A DNA stretch of 48,082 nt. It comes from an uncultured Lachnospiraceae bacterium. Its GTDB lineage: Bacteria; Bacillota; Clostridia; Lachnospirales; Lachnospiraceae. Position 1 is the stretch's first letter, and each line of letters opens with the position of its first letter. Made by a program: the position numbers and the translations under genes. Below the pieces are notes generated by a model. It searched no databases. It saw nothing but the letters and a program-made list of their open reading frames with translations, and was not told the DNA's origin. The DNA is taken from NCBI GenBank assembly GCA_910577675.1, contig CAJTOR010000024.1, positions 1 to 48,082 of the forward strand, given 5' to 3'. Positions 33,977 through 42,726 of the stretch are shown piece after piece.

Positions 33977-35164
33977 ATGTTTTCTCAATCCATGGTTGAA
34001 TTAGGTCAGAAGCGTTCCACCATCCGCGAAATCTTTGAATACGGAAAAACCCGCATCGCGCAGGTTGGCGCGGAAAATGTCTATGATTTCAGCATCGGAA
34101 ACCCCAGCGTCCCTGCGCCGGACAGCGTAAAAGATGCCGTGCTCACAATCCTTGATACGGAAGGACCCATCACCGCCCACAGCTACACAAGTGCACAGGG
34201 CGATGCGGGTGTGCGCAAAGTATTGGCGGAGGATTTAAACCGCCGCTTCGACACAAATTTTAACGCGGATAATTTCTACCTGACCGTCGGCGCGGCGGCG
34301 GCACTCTCCGCATGTTTCAAAGCACTTGCAGAAGAGGACGATGAATTTATTGTGATCGCGCCGTTCTTCCCGGAATACCAGTGTTTTATCGAGAAGGGCG
34401 CAGGTGCTAAATGTGTGGTTGTAAAAGCCGATACAGAAGCGTTCCAAATCGATTTCGACGGGCTTTCTAAGGCAATTACCCCTCACACCAAGGCCGTCGT
34501 TATCAATTCCCCGAACAACCCTTCCGGCACAGTTTATTCCGAGGCAACCATAAAAAAACTCGCCTCGCTTCTCACCGAACAGAGTGCTGTAATCGGCCAT
34601 CCGATTTTTTTGATTTCTGACGAGCCGTACCGGGAATTAGTCTATGATGGGATGAAAATCCCGTTTGTCACCAAATATTACGCCAATACCATTGTATGCT
34701 ACTCATACAGCAAATCCCTTTCGCTCCCGGGTGAGCGCATTGGCTATGTGCTTGTGCCGGATGAACTGGTGGATTCGAAAACTGCCTATGCCGCCATTTG
34801 CGGGGCTGGGCGCTCCCTCGGCTATGTCAATGCACCAAGTCTTTTCCAGCGCGTTGCTGCAAAATGTGCGGGGCAGACGGCTGATCTTTCCGTCTACAAG
34901 AAAAACCGTGATCTTCTCTATGACGGATTAATAAAGCTCGGTTTTTCCTGCGTAAAGCCACAGGGCGCATTCTATATTTTCCCGCGTTCATTAGAGCCGG
35001 ATGCTGCCGCATTTTGCGAGCGCGCGAAAAAATATGACCTGCTCTTTGTGCCGGGCGACGATTTCGGGTGTCCGGGGCATGTCCGCATCTCCTACTGCGT
35101 GCCAACAAAACGCATAGAAAGGGCGCTCGTCCTGTTCGAAAAACTAGCGGCAGAATACCGCTAA
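33977..35164 (+). CDS. Class I/II aminotransferase (aspartate-type)
   Basis: A 395-residue PLP-dependent enzyme of fold type I. SIGNPSVPAP near residue 40 begins the substrate region, NSPNNPSGTVYS near 175 is the family's Asn-Pro block, ISDEPYREL carries the PLP-interacting Asp and Tyr, and SYSKSLSLPGERIGY provides the Schiff-base lysine. HVRISYC near the end holds the carboxylate-binding arginine. It resembles clostridial aspartate or aromatic aminotransferases of subgroup I-gamma. The exact amino acid is not determinable. AGAGAGG precedes the ATG and a good promoter lies 35 bp upstream; monocistronic. Confidence 0.93.
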   Translation: MFSQSMVELGQKRSTIREIFEYGKTRIAQVGAENVYDFSIGNPSVPAPDSVKDAVLTILDTEGPITAHSYTSAQGDAGVRKVLAEDLNRRFDTNFNADNFYLTVGAAAALSACFKALAEEDDEFIVIAPFFPEYQCFIEKGAGAKCVVVKADTEAFQIDFDGLSKAITPHTKAVVINSPNNPSGTVYSEATIKKLASLLTEQSAVIGHPIFLISDEPYRELVYDGMKIPFVTKYYANTIVCYSYSKSLSLPGERIGYVLVPDELVDSKTAYAAICGAGRSLGYVNAPSLFQRVAAKCAGQTADLSVYKKNRDLLYDGLIKLGFSCVKPQGAFYIFPRSLEPDAAAFCERAKKYDLLFVPGDDFGCPGHVRISYCVPTKRIERALVLFEKLAAEYR

Positions 35165-35201
35165 AAAACTGCATGGATGCGGAAAAAAACGGAAAAGCCA
35201 C

Positions 35202-35230
35202 TCGACAACAGCAAAAAAACAGTATATAAT
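35202..35230 (+). promoter_or_regulatory. Promoter of the ankyrin gene pair
   Basis: TCGACA at 35202-35207, a 17-bp spacer and TATAAT at 35225-35230, about 100 bp before the first ankyrin gene. Confidence 0.7.
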
Positions 35231-35327
35231 AGGAAGCATGTAAAATTAACAGCAGGACGGTCAGGATGTTTATGCTGCGCAAAACTTCCGAACAACTCCG
35301 AAACCAGTCGCAGCAGGGAGGTTAAAA

Positions 35328-36302
35328 ATGGAAAAACTTTTGTTAAAAGCATGCCAGAACGGTCAGAAAGGTGTGGTTATGTCCTTTTTAAAAAAGGACG
35401 GGATCAATGTCAACGCGGTGGATGAAATGGGCTTCGCCCCACTCCACTACGCCAGCAAAAAAGGGTACCGCGATATTGTAAAACTGCTTCTTGACAAGGA
35501 AGCTGACGTAAACCTGATTTCAAATGAGAGCGTCACCCCGCTACATATGGCGGTTAATTCGGGCAACAAGGAAGTTATAAAACTTCTGATTGATGCGGGC
35601 GCGGATATCAATGCGACGGACCGCGGAGGCAGGACTGCCCTGATCTACGCGGTGGAAGCGAAAAAGGCGGAGGCCGCCAGGTATTTAGTTGAACTTGGCG
35701 CAGACATTTCCATTATGGACAACCAGAACCATACCGCACTCGATTATGCGAACGCACTTGGGCTTGTACAGTTAATCGAGAGCATGTCAAACGAAAATGC
35801 GGGAAACGCGGACGCTTTTGGTAATACCCCCCTCCACCAGGCGTGTTACAATGAGCAGGGGGAAGTCGTAAAGGCAATGCTTGCAAAGGGCGGTATCGAT
35901 ATCAATGCGCGGAACGACAGCAAACAGACCCCCCTCTACGTAGCGGCATCGAAAGATAACCTCCTGATTGCGGAACTGCTGCTCGAGGCGGGTGCCAATA
36001 CCAATATAAGCGGAAACGACGGCATGGCTCCTCTGCATGTTGCGGCGGCAAACCGCAACGAGCGCCTGGTAAAAAAGCTGCTCGAGCACGGTGCAAATAT
36101 CAATGAGCGCGACGAGGACGGCGAAACTGCTCTTATTATCGCGGCAAAGGAGGGCAGCAATTACATTGTGGAAGCCCTGATCGAAAAGGGAGCGGACGTT
36201 ACCTACGCCGATATTACGGAGCACACTGCACTCTACTATGCAACCGAAGCGGGCAACAACGATATTGTAGAAAAACTTCTCGTTGCCGGCGCTGAAAATT
36301 AG
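35328..36302 (+). CDS. Ankyrin-repeat protein, 324 residues
   Basis: A soluble protein built almost entirely of about nine ankyrin repeats from residue 30 to the end, for example TPLHMAVNSGNKEVIKLLID and APLHVAAANRNERLVKKLLE. There is no signal peptide and no other domain. Such repeats form elongated protein-binding surfaces. The fourth repeat is degenerate, possibly marking two sub-blocks. GGGAGG precedes the ATG. The second, larger ankyrin gene follows after 16 bp, so they form one operon. Partner and function are unknown; bacterial cytoplasmic ankyrin proteins are rarely characterised. Confidence 0.9.
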   Translation: MEKLLLKACQNGQKGVVMSFLKKDGINVNAVDEMGFAPLHYASKKGYRDIVKLLLDKEADVNLISNESVTPLHMAVNSGNKEVIKLLIDAGADINATDRGGRTALIYAVEAKKAEAARYLVELGADISIMDNQNHTALDYANALGLVQLIESMSNENAGNADAFGNTPLHQACYNEQGEVVKAMLAKGGIDINARNDSKQTPLYVAASKDNLLIAELLLEAGANTNISGNDGMAPLHVAAANRNERLVKKLLEHGANINERDEDGETALIIAAKEGSNYIVEALIEKGADVTYADITEHTALYYATEAGNNDIVEKLLVAGAEN

Positions 36303-36318
36303 GGGGAGGGACTATCAC

Positions 36319-38388
36319 ATGGATATCAATGAACTGAAAAAAATGCTCGGGGATTCCCTCACCAACAACCGCACGAAATACATACCGTGGTGGACCTGCA
36401 AGTTCGACTACAATATGTACCGTTACAACATCTTTACACCGGAAGAAATACAGGCGGCAGAGGATTTAATTTCCGGCTGTGACAAGGCCGCCCTTACCGA
36501 CACCTCGTGCAATGGGGGTCTAAGCCTGTTCCACCTCCTTGTATGGTACAATTTCTATAATGCCGTTGAAAAAATCTTAGACGACGGGAACCTTGGCATC
36601 GACATAAACATAACGGACGGCAAGGGCAAAGGACTGACACCGCTTATGCTTGCCTGCTGCCGCGCCAACTACAATATGGCAAAACTTCTGATTGACCACG
36701 GCGCAGACGCAAATGCAACCAATGCAGAAGGACAGAATTTATGGCATATCCTCGTCCGCCCGCGCCTTGAAAATTTCCAGAACGCCTTTGAATGCCAGCG
36801 CTACAGCCTGGATCAGCGCGCGTTAATCGCAGAGCTTCTTCCCGATGGCATCAACGCAAAAGATGCAAATGGCCTGACCCCGCTCGTTTTCATTTTGCAG
36901 GGTGACAACACCAATCTCTCCTTTGCACTGACCGAAGTATTTTTAAAGAAGGGCGCTCAGACGGACTATGTTGATGAAAATGGTAATACCCTGCTTTTGA
37001 CAGCTATCAAAAACCACCATTTGACAGCGGCGCTTCTTCTTTCAAAATGTGACGGTATGATTAACACACCGAACGCGGCGGGGGAAACACCGATGCAGGC
37101 GGCAGCCAAGATTTACAGCGAGGGGCTTTTAATGGCACTAAAGGATGCCGGTGCAAACGAGGACTGTGAGGCAAGCCGCATGAACATGTCCAATTTAAGC
37201 CTCAATACATCAAATGCGTTTGCAAGCTTTTCCGACCACGAGCGGGACAAGGTTTCGATTGCCCTTTATCTCGCCGAGAAACTGATCTCAAAAATTGACC
37301 CGTATGACGAAGATGATATGGAGTATATCGAAGGTATATTGCACAATGCCCTTGTCAACGATGAGAAATGTAAGATTCTTGATCTGTGCCACAAGTACGA
37401 TATTGATTTTACAGCGCCAATCCACAGCGGCGGCAGCGTTTACTGCCTGCGCGACAAATGCTTAACAGGCCGTTACGGCGTGCATGTAATCAAAAAACTG
37501 ATCGAACTTGGCGTGGATATGAATGAAGCGATTATCCATGGAAGAACCCCTGCCAATCTGGTCGCATCATGTGAGAAGAGGAATATGTTATTTTCCGGGA
37601 AACATGACGACTACGCCGAGAGCGCAGCGCCATTCTTTTCAAAGGAATCCATGGAACAGATTGACAACAACGGGCTTTGTGCCGTACATTGGGCAGTGCG
37701 CAACGGGCACCTTGAAATGCTTAAAATCATGGTAGAAAAAGGTGTTGACATGAATATTACGCAGGATGAGCCTGCCGATTCGGGCAATACTCCGCTGCAT
37801 ATAGCATGCATTTACGGACACAGCGATATTGTAAAATTCCTTCTGGAAAATGGTGCCGACTGCTCCATAGCAAATATTGACGGCGAGCTTCCTGCACACC
37901 TTGCCGTAATGAAAAAGAAATACGGCGGCGATTTAAGTCCGGAGCAGAGGGTAAAAGTACTAAGGGAACTTAAAACTCTTGACGGTGCAAGAAATGACGG
38001 CAAAACCCCGCTAATGCTTTTGGTGACATTACATTTCAATCCGGCAAGGGAACTCCTCCCACTCTTTATCGAAAGAGGTGTGGATGTGAATGCCACGGAT
38101 AATTCCGGGAATACGGCACTGCTTTTAAATACTAAGACTCTGAACATGTGCTCCAAAGATACTGTAAAAGAACTTGTGCGCGCGGGAGCGGATGTAAACA
38201 TGACGGACAATACCGGGAATACCGCACTGTATTACGCCTTAAAATATGGCAACCAGGAGGTTGCCCGCTTCCTGATTAAGAAAGGCGCTGATTACAACCA
38301 CACAAACAACAAGGGCGAGAGCTGTGTCCAGGTTGCTGTGGAAAAAGGTTACGATACAGTGCTTGAACTCATGACAGATATACATTAA
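36319..38388 (+). CDS. Large ankyrin-repeat protein, 689 residues
   Basis: The first 80 residues (KYIPWWTCKFDYNMYRYNIF, aromatic-rich) are not ankyrin. They are followed by two blocks of ankyrin repeats (about 105-280 and 440-689) separated by a helical region (about 285-390) without clear repeats. The last repeats are very regular (NTALYYALKYGNQEVARFLI). The ATG at 36319 follows GGGGGAGGG; an in-frame ATG at 36283 lies inside the previous gene. No signal peptide or membrane helix is present. Cotranscription with the smaller ankyrin gene suggests that the two act together, perhaps as a scaffold. Function unknown. Confidence 0.9.
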   Translation: MDINELKKMLGDSLTNNRTKYIPWWTCKFDYNMYRYNIFTPEEIQAAEDLISGCDKAALTDTSCNGGLSLFHLLVWYNFYNAVEKILDDGNLGIDINITDGKGKGLTPLMLACCRANYNMAKLLIDHGADANATNAEGQNLWHILVRPRLENFQNAFECQRYSLDQRALIAELLPDGINAKDANGLTPLVFILQGDNTNLSFALTEVFLKKGAQTDYVDENGNTLLLTAIKNHHLTAALLLSKCDGMINTPNAAGETPMQAAAKIYSEGLLMALKDAGANEDCEASRMNMSNLSLNTSNAFASFSDHERDKVSIALYLAEKLISKIDPYDEDDMEYIEGILHNALVNDEKCKILDLCHKYDIDFTAPIHSGGSVYCLRDKCLTGRYGVHVIKKLIELGVDMNEAIIHGRTPANLVASCEKRNMLFSGKHDDYAESAAPFFSKESMEQIDNNGLCAVHWAVRNGHLEMLKIMVEKGVDMNITQDEPADSGNTPLHIACIYGHSDIVKFLLENGADCSIANIDGELPAHLAVMKKKYGGDLSPEQRVKVLRELKTLDGARNDGKTPLMLLVTLHFNPARELLPLFIERGVDVNATDNSGNTALLLNTKTLNMCSKDTVKELVRAGADVNMTDNTGNTALYYALKYGNQEVARFLIKKGADYNHTNNKGESCVQVAVEKGYDTVLELMTDIH

Positions 38389-38427
38389 CAGTTCTAAAAA
38401 TTAATTGTTAAATTAATAGCGGATGCA

Positions 38428-38472
38428 CAAAAAGGGCGGCTGCAGAGGGTTTGATACTTTGCAGCCGCCCTG
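38428..38472 (-). terminator. Terminator of the gene at 38491
   Basis: AGGGCGGCTGCA pairs with TGCAGCCGCCCT (12 bp). On the minus strand TTTTTGTG follows. It may also slow transcription arriving from the ankyrin genes on the plus strand, but no U-run exists in that direction. Confidence 0.8.
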
Positions 38473-38490
38473 TCAAACCAGTTATTAAAT

Positions 38491-39018
38491 CTACTCGTCA
38501 AACTCCTCCACCAGCTTGTACGAATAATAATAGCAACTGGCAAACAAATCTTCATCGTAACCATCATCCCACCACCGATCCTCTTCCTCCTCACTTATAT
38601 TTAAAGGCATAAGATACTCCGTTTTCAACATATCCGAAAACAGCGGCAATGGCACATCCTCACCCATCTCCTCCATATCATGGTAGCATTCGACAATGAG
38701 CAAAAACAAACTTTCAAGCTCCTTAATAAGCCATACAGCATTTTTTGATTCTTTCTTTTTTACTGCCTCCCTGTAAATGCGCACAAGGAAAATCAGGGCA
38801 AACGGCGTGGAATGCCACAGCGTACCCTGATGCTCGATATATTGTCCAAGCTCCCCTAATGCATTTTCCATCTTTTCAAGATCCGACATCTGATTAAGTA
38901 CCGCAAGATATTCCGGAAAATCGCCCGCCCTTCCATATGCGGTGGTCAATTGATTCCATGGCACATCCTCAATTTTCAAACTGTTGATAAACTCTTCATT
39001 CTTCTGATCCATCATCAT
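38491..39018 (-). CDS. Acidic helical protein of unknown function
   Basis: A protein of 175 residues (173 if the third ATG is used) that I do not recognise. It is acidic, mostly predicted helical, with an early IEDVPWNQLTTAYGRAGDFP block and an Asp/Glu-rich, aromatic C-terminus (EEEEDRWWDDGYDEDLF). Size, acidity and lack of export signal resemble immunity proteins of contact or secreted toxins, but no toxin gene is nearby, so this is speculation. Three ATG codons follow each other at the start; AAGGGGG is best spaced for the third (39012). The gene converges on the ankyrin operon. Confidence 0.75.
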   Translation of the reverse strand: MMMDQKNEEFINSLKIEDVPWNQLTTAYGRAGDFPEYLAVLNQMSDLEKMENALGELGQYIEHQGTLWHSTPFALIFLVRIYREAVKKKESKNAVWLIKELESLFLLIVECYHDMEEMGEDVPLPLFSDMLKTEYLMPLNISEEEEDRWWDDGYDEDLFASCYYYSYKLVEEFDE

Positions 39019-39058
39019 TTCCCCCTTATTCCCTCACCTGCAATCACACTCCCCACAC

Positions 39059-39583
39059 TTACAATGATTGCACTACACCTCTTTTTCCGGAATACCGCGC
39101 GCTTTTTACTTCATTTACAAGTTTCCACGCAATGCTGCCTTCCCTCAATTTTCCCTGTGCCTCATTAAGTGGCACCCACTCGGCCGCATCCACTTCGCCG
39201 GACAGGATAAGCTCCTTCTTTTTTGCCGTTGCCAAAAAACCCAGCATCAGCATTTCCTTTTTTTCGTATGGGTAACTTCTTATATAATGCAGGGTTTCCA
39301 CTTCTATACCGATTTCCTCGCTGACTTCCCGCGCCACTGTTTCCTCCGCGGATTCCCCCATTTTCATAATCCCGGCAACGCACACATACTTGGTTTCGGA
39401 TACATAATTCTGTCGAAGCAGGGCAATCTCATCTTTCTCATTGACCACAGCGCAGATCACACATGTTGTAAAAATATCCCAGAACGGTCTTTCACAGTCT
39501 GCACAAAACGGAACAAGTCCCTCATCCCCTATTTCCCTTGGTTCCAGCTTCCTTCCGCAATGCGGGCAGTGTAAAAAGTGCAT
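39059..39583 (-). CDS. Nudix hydrolase with N-terminal zinc ribbon
   Basis: A 174-residue protein. The first 35 residues carry two CxxC pairs (CPHCGRK and CADCERP), a zinc ribbon as in NudC-type enzymes. The Nudix box GIMKMGESAEETVAREVSEEIGI (given here as its span near residues 72-94) keeps the REVSEEIGI core with the metal-binding glutamates. It is shorter than NADH pyrophosphatase NudC and lacks its SQPWPF signature, so the substrate (a nucleoside diphosphate linked to another moiety) is open. GGAGG precedes the ATG. It lies just upstream of the acidic hypothetical gene in the same direction. Confidence 0.88.
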   Translation of the reverse strand: MHFLHCPHCGRKLEPREIGDEGLVPFCADCERPFWDIFTTCVICAVVNEKDEIALLRQNYVSETKYVCVAGIMKMGESAEETVAREVSEEIGIEVETLHYIRSYPYEKKEMLMLGFLATAKKKELILSGEVDAAEWVPLNEAQGKLREGSIAWKLVNEVKSARYSGKRGVVQSL

Positions 39584-39657
39584 ATGTTATTCCTCCGTCT
39601 TTAATGCTCCCCACTTTTGTTTTATCCCAAGCCTAAATTCCTAAATTTTTAAGCTAC

Positions 39658-39745
39658 AAAACTCCTGAAACTCCTGAAACTCCTGAAACTCCCGAAACTC
39701 CCGAAACTCCCGAAACTCCCGAAACTCCCGAAACTCCCGAAACTT
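39658..39745. repeat. Nine-base tandem repeat (minisatellite), about ten units
   Basis: Unit GAAACTCCY is repeated head to tail from 39667 to 39739 with a partial unit before. The first three spacers read CTCCT and the next ones CTCCC, so the array falls into two homogeneous blocks, a sign of recent unit duplication. No open frame with a start runs through it. The remaining sequence of the 326-bp gap is AT-rich and shows nothing else. Confidence 0.9.
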
Positions 39746-39909
39746 TTAAATTTCCTGTACGTTCCTTTCCTTTATTTTACACCTGCTCCAGAACATTTGC
39801 AACAATAACTTGAAATAATAAATAAAGATAATATGTAAAATTTATTTACTTCCCCGCGCCCTTGCCTGAGCTGCTACGAACTTAACTATTTATCTTCATC
39901 CCCGTCATC

Positions 39910-41826
39910 TTAACCCCGATATTTCCGATAAGTCCCCTTCCCATCCCTTTTCGCCTCATATAACGCTTCATCCGCATGTGCAATCAGCTCTACAATATCC
40001 TCCTTACGATCCATTGTCCATGCAAAACCACAGGACGCTCCAATCAGCCGGCTCTCCTGCCCTGACAGATTCACGGGAGTCTTTGCAAGCATATCATAAA
40101 GTAACTTTAAATACCCCAAAAGTTCTGCTTCGCCCCCACAATTATAGAGCATCATACAAAATTCGTCGCCGGAACGCCTTGCAGTAAGGACATGTTCCTT
40201 TGGAAATGTCTTTAAAATATCCGCAAATCCCTGCAAGTATTTATCCCCGGCATCGTGCCCAAATGTATCATTGACCTGCTTAAAGGAATCAAGGTCAAGC
40301 ATAACCGCCGCACAGCACATCCCCGCGGGCATCCCGCTTAAAACCTGCCCAGCTAGCTGCTTAAAATATGAATATTTGTTTAGCCCTGTTAAAGGGTCAT
40401 GCGTGTTTTCATACTGCATCTGCCGTTTCTCCAACACATATTCCGTCACATCGGTGATAACTCCAAGGCATTTATTTTTTCCCTGTGACATATGGATACG
40501 AATATATTTTGTATTGTTTATCTTATAAATATCTGCCTCCCCCTCGACGGTCTGCTTCATAATCCCCCGGATATAGTTATCAAACAGGGAAAGATTGTTG
40601 CAAATATTCTCAGCTTTTTCTTCAGGGATATCAAGTAACGACTTTAACCCCGATGTAACAAATAAATGTCCCGTTTCGCTGTCATATTCAAAAGCAGCAA
40701 ATGGAAAACCGCTCAATTCAATAATCCTCGAACTGCGCCCGGAAATGCTTACAATACTGTCCACCATTGTATTGATCCCATAACTCAATTCCTCAAATTC
40801 CCGGTTTCCCCCCTGCTCAAGTCGGACATGCAGATCACCCTTTGTTATCGCTGAAAGTTTGTCAATAATACCGTGGATTCCATCAATGACCTTACACCGG
40901 AGAAGATAATTTAAACTGAATGTTACCAATATCACTACAAATAACAGATATAATAATGTTAACAGCACATTAACCCACAATTCCTGGAATAAAACAGTTT
41001 TTGGGATGGCAGTACAAATCAAAACTTCCCCATATTGCCTGCTGACCACATACATTGCCCTGCCATCCGCATCTTTTATGTACATGCCATCAACACAGTC
41101 CAAAAGTTTTTCAAGTTGATAGGATTCCCCGGAAAATTCCCGCTCCATTCCACCCGAATGACCCAGTATTTCCCCGCCCGCAATATCCAGCACATACAGC
41201 TCTTCCCCCGCATCCGTCGGGAACCTGGAAAAAATATAACTGTAAGAGTTTCTCTCCTGCGCCTGCATCTGACGAATTGGTTCAAAACCGACCTGAACCA
41301 CTCCTTTCATCGCCTTCCTGCGCACACCGACATATTTCATAATTTTCCCTTCCGCGGCATTCGGCTGCTGTTCCTGGATCAAATATGCATCCTCCCCCTC
41401 CCGGTCCAGAAGTTCAAGAAATTCCCTTGTCTGTTTATGGTTTGCCATATCTATCCCAACATATTCCGAAACAGAGCCCGCGGCAATAATCCCGTTCTCA
41501 TCAATAATATGAAGCTCGTCCACATCCAAAAGCTTTGCAAGATACTGCATCTGTGCCACATCCATTGATACATCCTGTTCACGGTCAAGCACATAGGCTG
41601 CCGCCCTGGCTCTTGTCAGGTAATCCATATCCAGGTTCTCATTCATCATCTCAAGTTCCATCTGGTTATTTTCAAGGGTATGAACCACCTGGTCTATCTT
41701 TCCACAAAAACTATCGTATTGTTCTTTCTCGAGATTATGCAGCATAAACCCAAAGTTAAAGGAAATGATTAACAATATTCCCACCACCATAATGGCTGAT
41801 GTGTATCTTATAAAAGTTTTCTGCAT
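39910..41826 (-). CDS. Membrane sensor diguanylate cyclase (GGDEF)
   Basis: A 638-residue protein: membrane helix (residues about 7-30), extracytoplasmic sensor region of about 250 residues of dCACHE type, second helix near 285-310, HAMP-like linker, PAS-like segment (about 360-460) and a GGDEF domain (about 470-635). The active-site motif is RSGDEF (SGDEF at 552-556), with the first glycine replaced by serine, a common and often active variant. DLDSFKQVNDTFGHDAGDKY fits a working cyclase. I see no RxxD inhibitory site before it. The ATG at 41826 follows GGAGGG. It should make c-di-GMP in response to an external ligand. Confidence 0.92.
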   Translation of the reverse strand: MQKTFIRYTSAIMVVGILLIISFNFGFMLHNLEKEQYDSFCGKIDQVVHTLENNQMELEMMNENLDMDYLTRARAAAYVLDREQDVSMDVAQMQYLAKLLDVDELHIIDENGIIAAGSVSEYVGIDMANHKQTREFLELLDREGEDAYLIQEQQPNAAEGKIMKYVGVRRKAMKGVVQVGFEPIRQMQAQERNSYSYIFSRFPTDAGEELYVLDIAGGEILGHSGGMEREFSGESYQLEKLLDCVDGMYIKDADGRAMYVVSRQYGEVLICTAIPKTVLFQELWVNVLLTLLYLLFVVILVTFSLNYLLRCKVIDGIHGIIDKLSAITKGDLHVRLEQGGNREFEELSYGINTMVDSIVSISGRSSRIIELSGFPFAAFEYDSETGHLFVTSGLKSLLDIPEEKAENICNNLSLFDNYIRGIMKQTVEGEADIYKINNTKYIRIHMSQGKNKCLGVITDVTEYVLEKRQMQYENTHDPLTGLNKYSYFKQLAGQVLSGMPAGMCCAAVMLDLDSFKQVNDTFGHDAGDKYLQGFADILKTFPKEHVLTARRSGDEFCMMLYNCGGEAELLGYLKLLYDMLAKTPVNLSGQESRLIGASCGFAWTMDRKEDIVELIAHADEALYEAKRDGKGTYRKYRG

Positions 41827-41944
41827 CTGATTTCCCTCCACATTTATTTACTAAAGCAAAATCTCCCTGTATCAAAGCGTAGACCTAACCATTAAACGGT
41901 TTTCATTATAACCATTTCCCTTAATTTATCAAGCGGGTGAATCA

Positions 41945-41989
41945 AAAAAGCCCGACTACGTGACAAATAATCATCGCGCAGCCGGGTCT
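41945..41989 (-). terminator. Terminator of the ATP-grasp pair
   Basis: GACCCGGCTGCG and CGTAGTCGGGC form a stem with G-U pairs and one bulge. A T6 run follows on the minus strand. The stop codon of the 41971 gene lies inside the hairpin. Confidence 0.75.
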
Positions 41990-42696
41990 GATAGTTGGTT
42001 AAATGTTTCACATATTTCACGGATGTAGTGGTTTCCATTTGAACTTACCGGGGATATCGCAATCAGTCCATAGGCAAGATCTTGCGTAAAATCAAATTCT
42101 TCGTTATCAATTTTCATCCGGCTGATATATTCATCCGTAATCAACCCCGCAAGGTCTGCCTCCCCAAACCATATCCTCCCCCCATAAAACTTTCCCAGTT
42201 CTTCTTTTGTCCGCGGCACGCTAAGCAGTTCATCCAGATAGGATAACATTAATTTCCCGCTGTGCATTTCCTCAAGGTAAAATTTACGGTCGCTTGGCAG
42301 CACCGAAATTCCCTGCTTTTGATAGATAACTTCAATCCCAATCCGACCATTTCCATAATTTCTCTGTATCCAGATCTCGCTTATTTCCCGGAGGGGTTTA
42401 TGTAAAATTATTCCATTTTCTAAAAACGTCGAATAATAACAGTGCCCACCCTGTATTTTTTGAATTTTGTAGCGCACCCCCTCTATATCACACTGGGCAA
42501 ATGCAATAAATCTCTCCTGTAAGCTCCCAAGTGGAACCATGGCAAGTTCTGTTTTTTTCTCCGTATCGTGCAGCGCAAAAAGTGCCGCCTCATGCCAATA
42601 TCCAGTTTCACGGTAGGTGACACCGTCCTTTATCGCAAAGCTCCCGCTAAGGATGGAAAAATCCATATCGGCTATTGGGTGATCTGAAAATATCAT
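41971..42696 (-). CDS. Unknown protein paired with ATP-grasp enzyme
   Basis: A 241-residue soluble protein that I do not recognise. It appears mostly beta-structured in its first 140 residues (strand-like YRETGYWHEAALFAL and RYKIQKIQGGHCYYSTF) and helical at the end. It has no signal peptide, membrane helix or obvious catalytic motif. The ATG at 42696 follows GGGAG; an upstream in-frame ATG at 42714 overlaps this ribosome site. Only 30 bp separate it from the ATP-grasp gene, and one terminator closes both, so the two probably work on the same substrate. A peptide substrate or carrier role is possible but unsupported. Confidence 0.82.
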   Translation of the reverse strand: MIFSDHPIADMDFSILSGSFAIKDGVTYRETGYWHEAALFALHDTEKKTELAMVPLGSLQERFIAFAQCDIEGVRYKIQKIQGGHCYYSTFLENGIILHKPLREISEIWIQRNYGNGRIGIEVIYQKQGISVLPSDRKFYLEEMHSGKLMLSYLDELLSVPRTKEELGKFYGGRIWFGEADLAGLITDEYISRMKIDNEEFDFTQDLAYGLIAISPVSSNGNHYIREICETFNQLSDPAAR

Positions 42697-42726
42697 AAAA
42701 TTTCTCCCTTCCATCCAAGTTTATGG

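Noticed and set aside
39658..39745. CRISPR-like short repeats
   Set aside because: The 9-bp units are directly contiguous with no unique spacers, and no cas genes are nearby.
27895..41826. A functional link of polyphosphate, ppGpp and c-di-GMP genes as one signalling island
   Set aside because: They lie in separate transcription units with ordinary genes between; proximity alone does not support a shared system.
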